In this document: piece by piece, positions 38,882 through 41,023 of the stretch
Position numbering within the stretch: position 1 is the stretch's first letter
How the letters are laid out: each line of letters begins with the position of its first letter
Assembly: GCA_024230295.1 (NCBI GenBank)
Contig: JAAERN010000124.1
Coordinates: forward strand, 1-41,023
Source of the DNA: Planctomycetota bacterium
Lineage (GTDB): Bacteria > Planctomycetota > Phycisphaerae > Phycisphaerales > SM1A02
DNA length: 41,023 nt
Direction: 5' to 3'
Translations under genes and position numbers: made by a program
The notes under the pieces: generated by a model
Seen by the model: the letters and a program-made list of their open reading frames with translations, nothing else
The model's database searches: none
Told to the model about the DNA's origin: nothing

Positions 38882-40528
38882 CTACAGCACAATTAAGTGC
38901 ATGTCAGACTCGGCCTGCACCACCTCAGATGGAGGATGGTGCACACCGCGGGCCATTTCGGTGAGGCCGCGATCGGCCATGTGCTCACGAGTTTGCTGGT
39001 CGCAGAATGTGCCTGCCGATTCTCCTCGCAGCGCTGCGAGAAGATCGATGCCGATCTGCGACTCGCCTTTGCACCATCGCTTCGGATCGACTGCACGGTA
39101 AAAAGATTGGATCCGACCGGTCGCGTTCTCGAACGTGCCCGCCTTTTCCATCCAGGTCGCACCCGGAAGGAAGACATCGCAGCATGCTGTCAGTTGGTTG
39201 GGCAGCGTGTCGATCAGCACCGTAAATCGGCCGCCGTCGATCGCATCCATGAGGTCTGACGTGATCCAGTCGCTCGGATAATTCCCGGTGACAAGGACGC
39301 CGCCGATCGACGCCTCGTCCCGAAGATTCGCCTTGAAGGCTTCGGCATCGAGCACCGGATCCCCAAACGACTCAAGGACCCTGCGAACGCCGCGGGCGTT
39401 CGGGGCCTTTTCGCCGCGGATGACGTAGCCATCGAGCATGGTCTGGTCTTCGCCCTCAATGGGGACTGGCCCGATGCCAAGTACGGCGTGCGGGTCGATG
39501 GCGCGGGCGAGTTCGGCGAGATGCCACGCATCCTCGCACGAGAGCATTGGACTGATGAGTGCGGCGATGTGTCCGGCGTCCTGCAGGCCATCGAGCGCCG
39601 CTGCCTCGGCTCGCTCCCATGCTTCATCGGCCGCATCGTCTGCGAAGGCCTCGGTATTCTTGACCGCGGGCATGAGACATCGATCGTCGTTGTTGATGAA
39701 GTGCCATCCGTAGCGAACTTCGTCGGTTATCCACCAACGGTTGACGTCCATGTTTTCGCGAGGTTTGAGCCGGTAGACCTCGCCCTTGTTGTGCTCAACG
39801 AGGATGTTGTCGCCCGATGCCGTCAGCCCATCGATTGAGGGTGCTGACTTGAGGAACCACACTCGCTGCGCAAAGAGAAAGTCTTTGTCGATCATCGATC
39901 CGACGGGACATACATCGACCACGCATCCGCTCAGTGGGTTATCGAGCGCCTGTCCTGGAAACACGTCGATTGACTCGGTCGCACCGCGTCCATCAATCAT
40001 GAGTTCGCGAGTGCCGGTCACTTCGGCAGTAAATCGAACACACCGCGTGCACATGATGCAACGATCGCTGTAGAGCAGTACATGCGGACCGATGTCCTTC
40101 TTCTGCTGTGTGATCTTCTCTTCTTCGAATCGCTTGCACGAACGGCCGTACCGGTAGGCGTAGTCTTGCAAGCCGCACTCGCCCGCCTGATCGCAGGTCG
40201 GGCAATCGATCGGGTGATTGAGCAGCAGCATTTCCATGACCGCGCTCTGATTGCCGCGTGCCTTCTCGCTTTGGGTGGTGACAACTTGCCCATCGCCTGC
40301 CGGGGTCTGGCAGGCCGGGAGTAGTTTCGGAATCGTCTCCAATTTGCCATCGTTGCGAGGATTCGGAGCGGCGACTTCAGTGAGACAGATCCGGCAGGAC
40401 GCGGCGACCGAGAGCCCCGGGTGCCAGCAGTAATACGGGATCTCCAGACCGTTGGCCTTGGCGACCTCAAGAATGGACTGTCCGTCCTCGAACTTGCAGA
40501 CGACGTCATTGATGGTGCATGTGGGCAT
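38882..40528 (-). CDS. nuoG: NADH-quinone oxidoreductase subunit G
   Basis: The 548-residue product has all N-terminal clusters of NuoG: 2Fe-2S Cys34, 45, 48, 73; N5 ligands His105, Cys109, 112, 118 ('HPIDCPTCDQAGECGLQDY'); and a 4Fe-4S Cys157, 160, 163, 207 ('CIMCTRC', 'VDVCPVGSM'). The molybdopterin-oxidoreductase-like C-terminal part is short (about 215-548) compared with the ~900-residue E. coli protein and has no N7 Cys set near residue 230. It is about 16 kb away from nuoD/E/F in the same orientation. It starts at ATG 40528, facing the AT-richer right end. Confidence 0.93.
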   Translation of the reverse strand: MPTCTINDVVCKFEDGQSILEVAKANGLEIPYYCWHPGLSVAASCRICLTEVAAPNPRNDGKLETIPKLLPACQTPAGDGQVVTTQSEKARGNQSAVMEMLLLNHPIDCPTCDQAGECGLQDYAYRYGRSCKRFEEEKITQQKKDIGPHVLLYSDRCIMCTRCVRFTAEVTGTRELMIDGRGATESIDVFPGQALDNPLSGCVVDVCPVGSMIDKDFLFAQRVWFLKSAPSIDGLTASGDNILVEHNKGEVYRLKPRENMDVNRWWITDEVRYGWHFINNDDRCLMPAVKNTEAFADDAADEAWERAEAAALDGLQDAGHIAALISPMLSCEDAWHLAELARAIDPHAVLGIGPVPIEGEDQTMLDGYVIRGEKAPNARGVRRVLESFGDPVLDAEAFKANLRDEASIGGVLVTGNYPSDWITSDLMDAIDGGRFTVLIDTLPNQLTACCDVFLPGATWMEKAGTFENATGRIQSFYRAVDPKRWCKGESQIGIDLLAALRGESAGTFCDQQTREHMADRGLTEMARGVHHPPSEVVQAESDMHLIVL

Positions 40529-40569
40529 GGGGGAGCAGACTCATGGGCCGGGATGCGTCAACCGTCGAC

Positions 40570-40588
40570 CCTCGGACCACTTCCGAGG
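40570..40588. promoter_or_regulatory. Short hairpin in the divergent nuoG / right-edge intergenic space
   Basis: CCTCGG (40570-40575) and CCGAGG (40583-40588) form a perfect 6-base inverted repeat with a 7-base spacer, 42 bases upstream of the nuoG start. It could be an operator for nuoG or for the rightward gene. It marks roughly the border between GC-rich and AT-richer DNA. Confidence 0.3.
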
Positions 40589-40619
40589 ACTCGGGCGGGA
40601 TCGGGCATGGTAGCGTCAG

Positions 40620-40982
40620 ATGTACCAAGAACTTCTGACCATGTTTCAAGAGAAACAGGCAAACGGACTCTATAAGGCACTCACAGAACGGAACGACTCA
40701 CCAGGCGGAGTGAAAGATCGTGCATTCCAGTGGGAAGTCATGCGAAGACTTGCCGACAAAGCATCCAAGGCTACTGGTAGGGAGGTTAATGTCAGTGACG
40801 TTCAAGCAGGGCTTTGGTACTACGAAAAACGGCTTGTTAGTGAACTTGGCGGTAAAGGCAAAGTCCGTGATATAGGATATTCAGAAGCCGCAGAACTCCA
40901 TTTATACAGGAGAATCTCATGCCAACTTCCGACGCACCCTCGAACAAGACGGGTTCTCATTCAAGCGGAATACGGGACATGA
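40620..40982 (+). CDS. Hypothetical protein, possibly phage-derived
   Basis: The 120-residue product contains 'DRAFQWEVMRRLADKASKAT' and 'VSDVQAGLWYYEKRLVSELG'. The latter recalls the short C-terminal module (DUF7178-like) of phage and prophage proteins in which 'DxQAxLWYxEKxL' is followed by a Tyr-containing helix ('DIGYSEAAELHLYRRI'). No Shine-Dalgarno precedes the ATG, and a stop lies 9 bases upstream in frame, so it may be an N-terminally truncated copy. Base composition is about 47% GC with codons unlike the neighbours. Its last 21 codons overlap the start of the next gene, so the true end of the conserved part is near 40915. Confidence 0.5.
   Translation: MYQELLTMFQEKQANGLYKALTERNDSPGGVKDRAFQWEVMRRLADKASKATGREVNVSDVQAGLWYYEKRLVSELGGKGKVRDIGYSEAAELHLYRRISCQLPTHPRTRRVLIQAEYGT
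40908..40913 (+). promoter_or_regulatory. Shine-Dalgarno AGGAGA for the right-edge gene
   Basis: AGGAGA lies 5 bases before the ATG at 40919. It is the best ribosome binding site at this edge and is what supports the following partial gene. Confidence 0.6.
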
Positions 40983-41023
40983 ACGAGTTGATGGATCAGG
41001 AGATGTCCCCGGAGGACGCGCAG
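40919..41023 (+). CDS. Start of an unidentified gene running off the window
   Basis: 35 codons are open to the last base. The product begins 'MPTSDAPSNKTGSHSSG' and continues 'IRDMNELMDQEMSPEDAQ', polar and probably disordered at first. It overlaps the previous ORF by 64 bases in another frame, but has a much better ribosome binding site. Too little remains to name it. Confidence 0.45.
   Translation, partial: MPTSDAPSNKTGSHSSGIRDMNELMDQEMSPEDAQ

Overview
The window reads like a chromosome segment of a planctomycete, most likely of the Phycisphaerae. This rests on gene content: secreted proteins ending in a paired EF-hand ('GDVNGDG..DDLLELL') module, a PilM/N/O plus GspE-type assembly cluster, futalosine-type menaquinone synthesis next to a scattered complex I, and many lipoproteins and exported proteins without known relatives. 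Base composition is GC-rich throughout, except the last ~400 bases, which are close to 47% GC by hand count. No rRNA, tRNA, CRISPR array, transposase or integrase was recognised.

Layout. 1-947 (+): the 3' end of a nitroreductase-family gene and a DUF456 membrane protein. 948-5752 (-): five genes each coupled to the next by a 4-base ATGA overlap (PilM, PilN, PilO, a PilP/GspC-like membrane protein, GspE/PilB ATPase), an inner-membrane platform and motor for a type IV pilus or type II secretion machine. 5907-7885 (-): histidyl-tRNA synthetase overlapping futalosine hydrolase. 7961-8740 (+): an alpha/beta hydrolase. 8741-9302 (-): what looks like the two ends of a deleted membrane-anchored SpoIIE/PP2C phosphatase gene. 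9423-11789 (-): a large secreted calcium-binding repeat protein. 12190-12423 (+): a two-helix membrane peptide gene with a structured leader and a strong terminator. 12640-15457 (-): a B12-dependent acyl-CoA mutase large subunit and a lipoprotein. 15549-16858 (+): ispF and a LolA-like protein. 16846-24678 (-): a long, tightly packed series nuoD, nuoE, small ORF, nuoF, ybeY, corC-like, acyl-CoA carboxylase beta subunit, SDR. 24773-31127 (-): a Cys-rich secreted protein, an orphan two-domain ABC permease, two tandem subtilisin-like proteins and a lipoprotein. 31271-36887 (+): a five-haem cytochrome with the same EF-hand tail, pyrB, a GH15 glucosidase and a small membrane protein. 36898-40528 (-): a WecG/TagA glycosyltransferase, a sugar epimerase and nuoG. 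40620-end (+): AT-richer, phage-like or otherwise acquired DNA.

How the genes fit together. NuoD, E, F and G with futalosine hydrolase point to a menaquinone-linked respiratory chain. The mutase, whose two specificity residues match isobutyryl-CoA mutase rather than methylmalonyl-CoA mutase, and the methylcrotonyl-CoA-carboxylase-like subunit suggest branched-chain acyl-CoA metabolism. The clearest signals beyond ordinary annotation are: one C-terminal tag shared by four unrelated exported proteins; a tandem subtilisin pair with Glu at the catalytic Asp position; a small ORF lodged between nuoE and nuoF; the phosphatase gene remnant; and the compositional break at the right edge.
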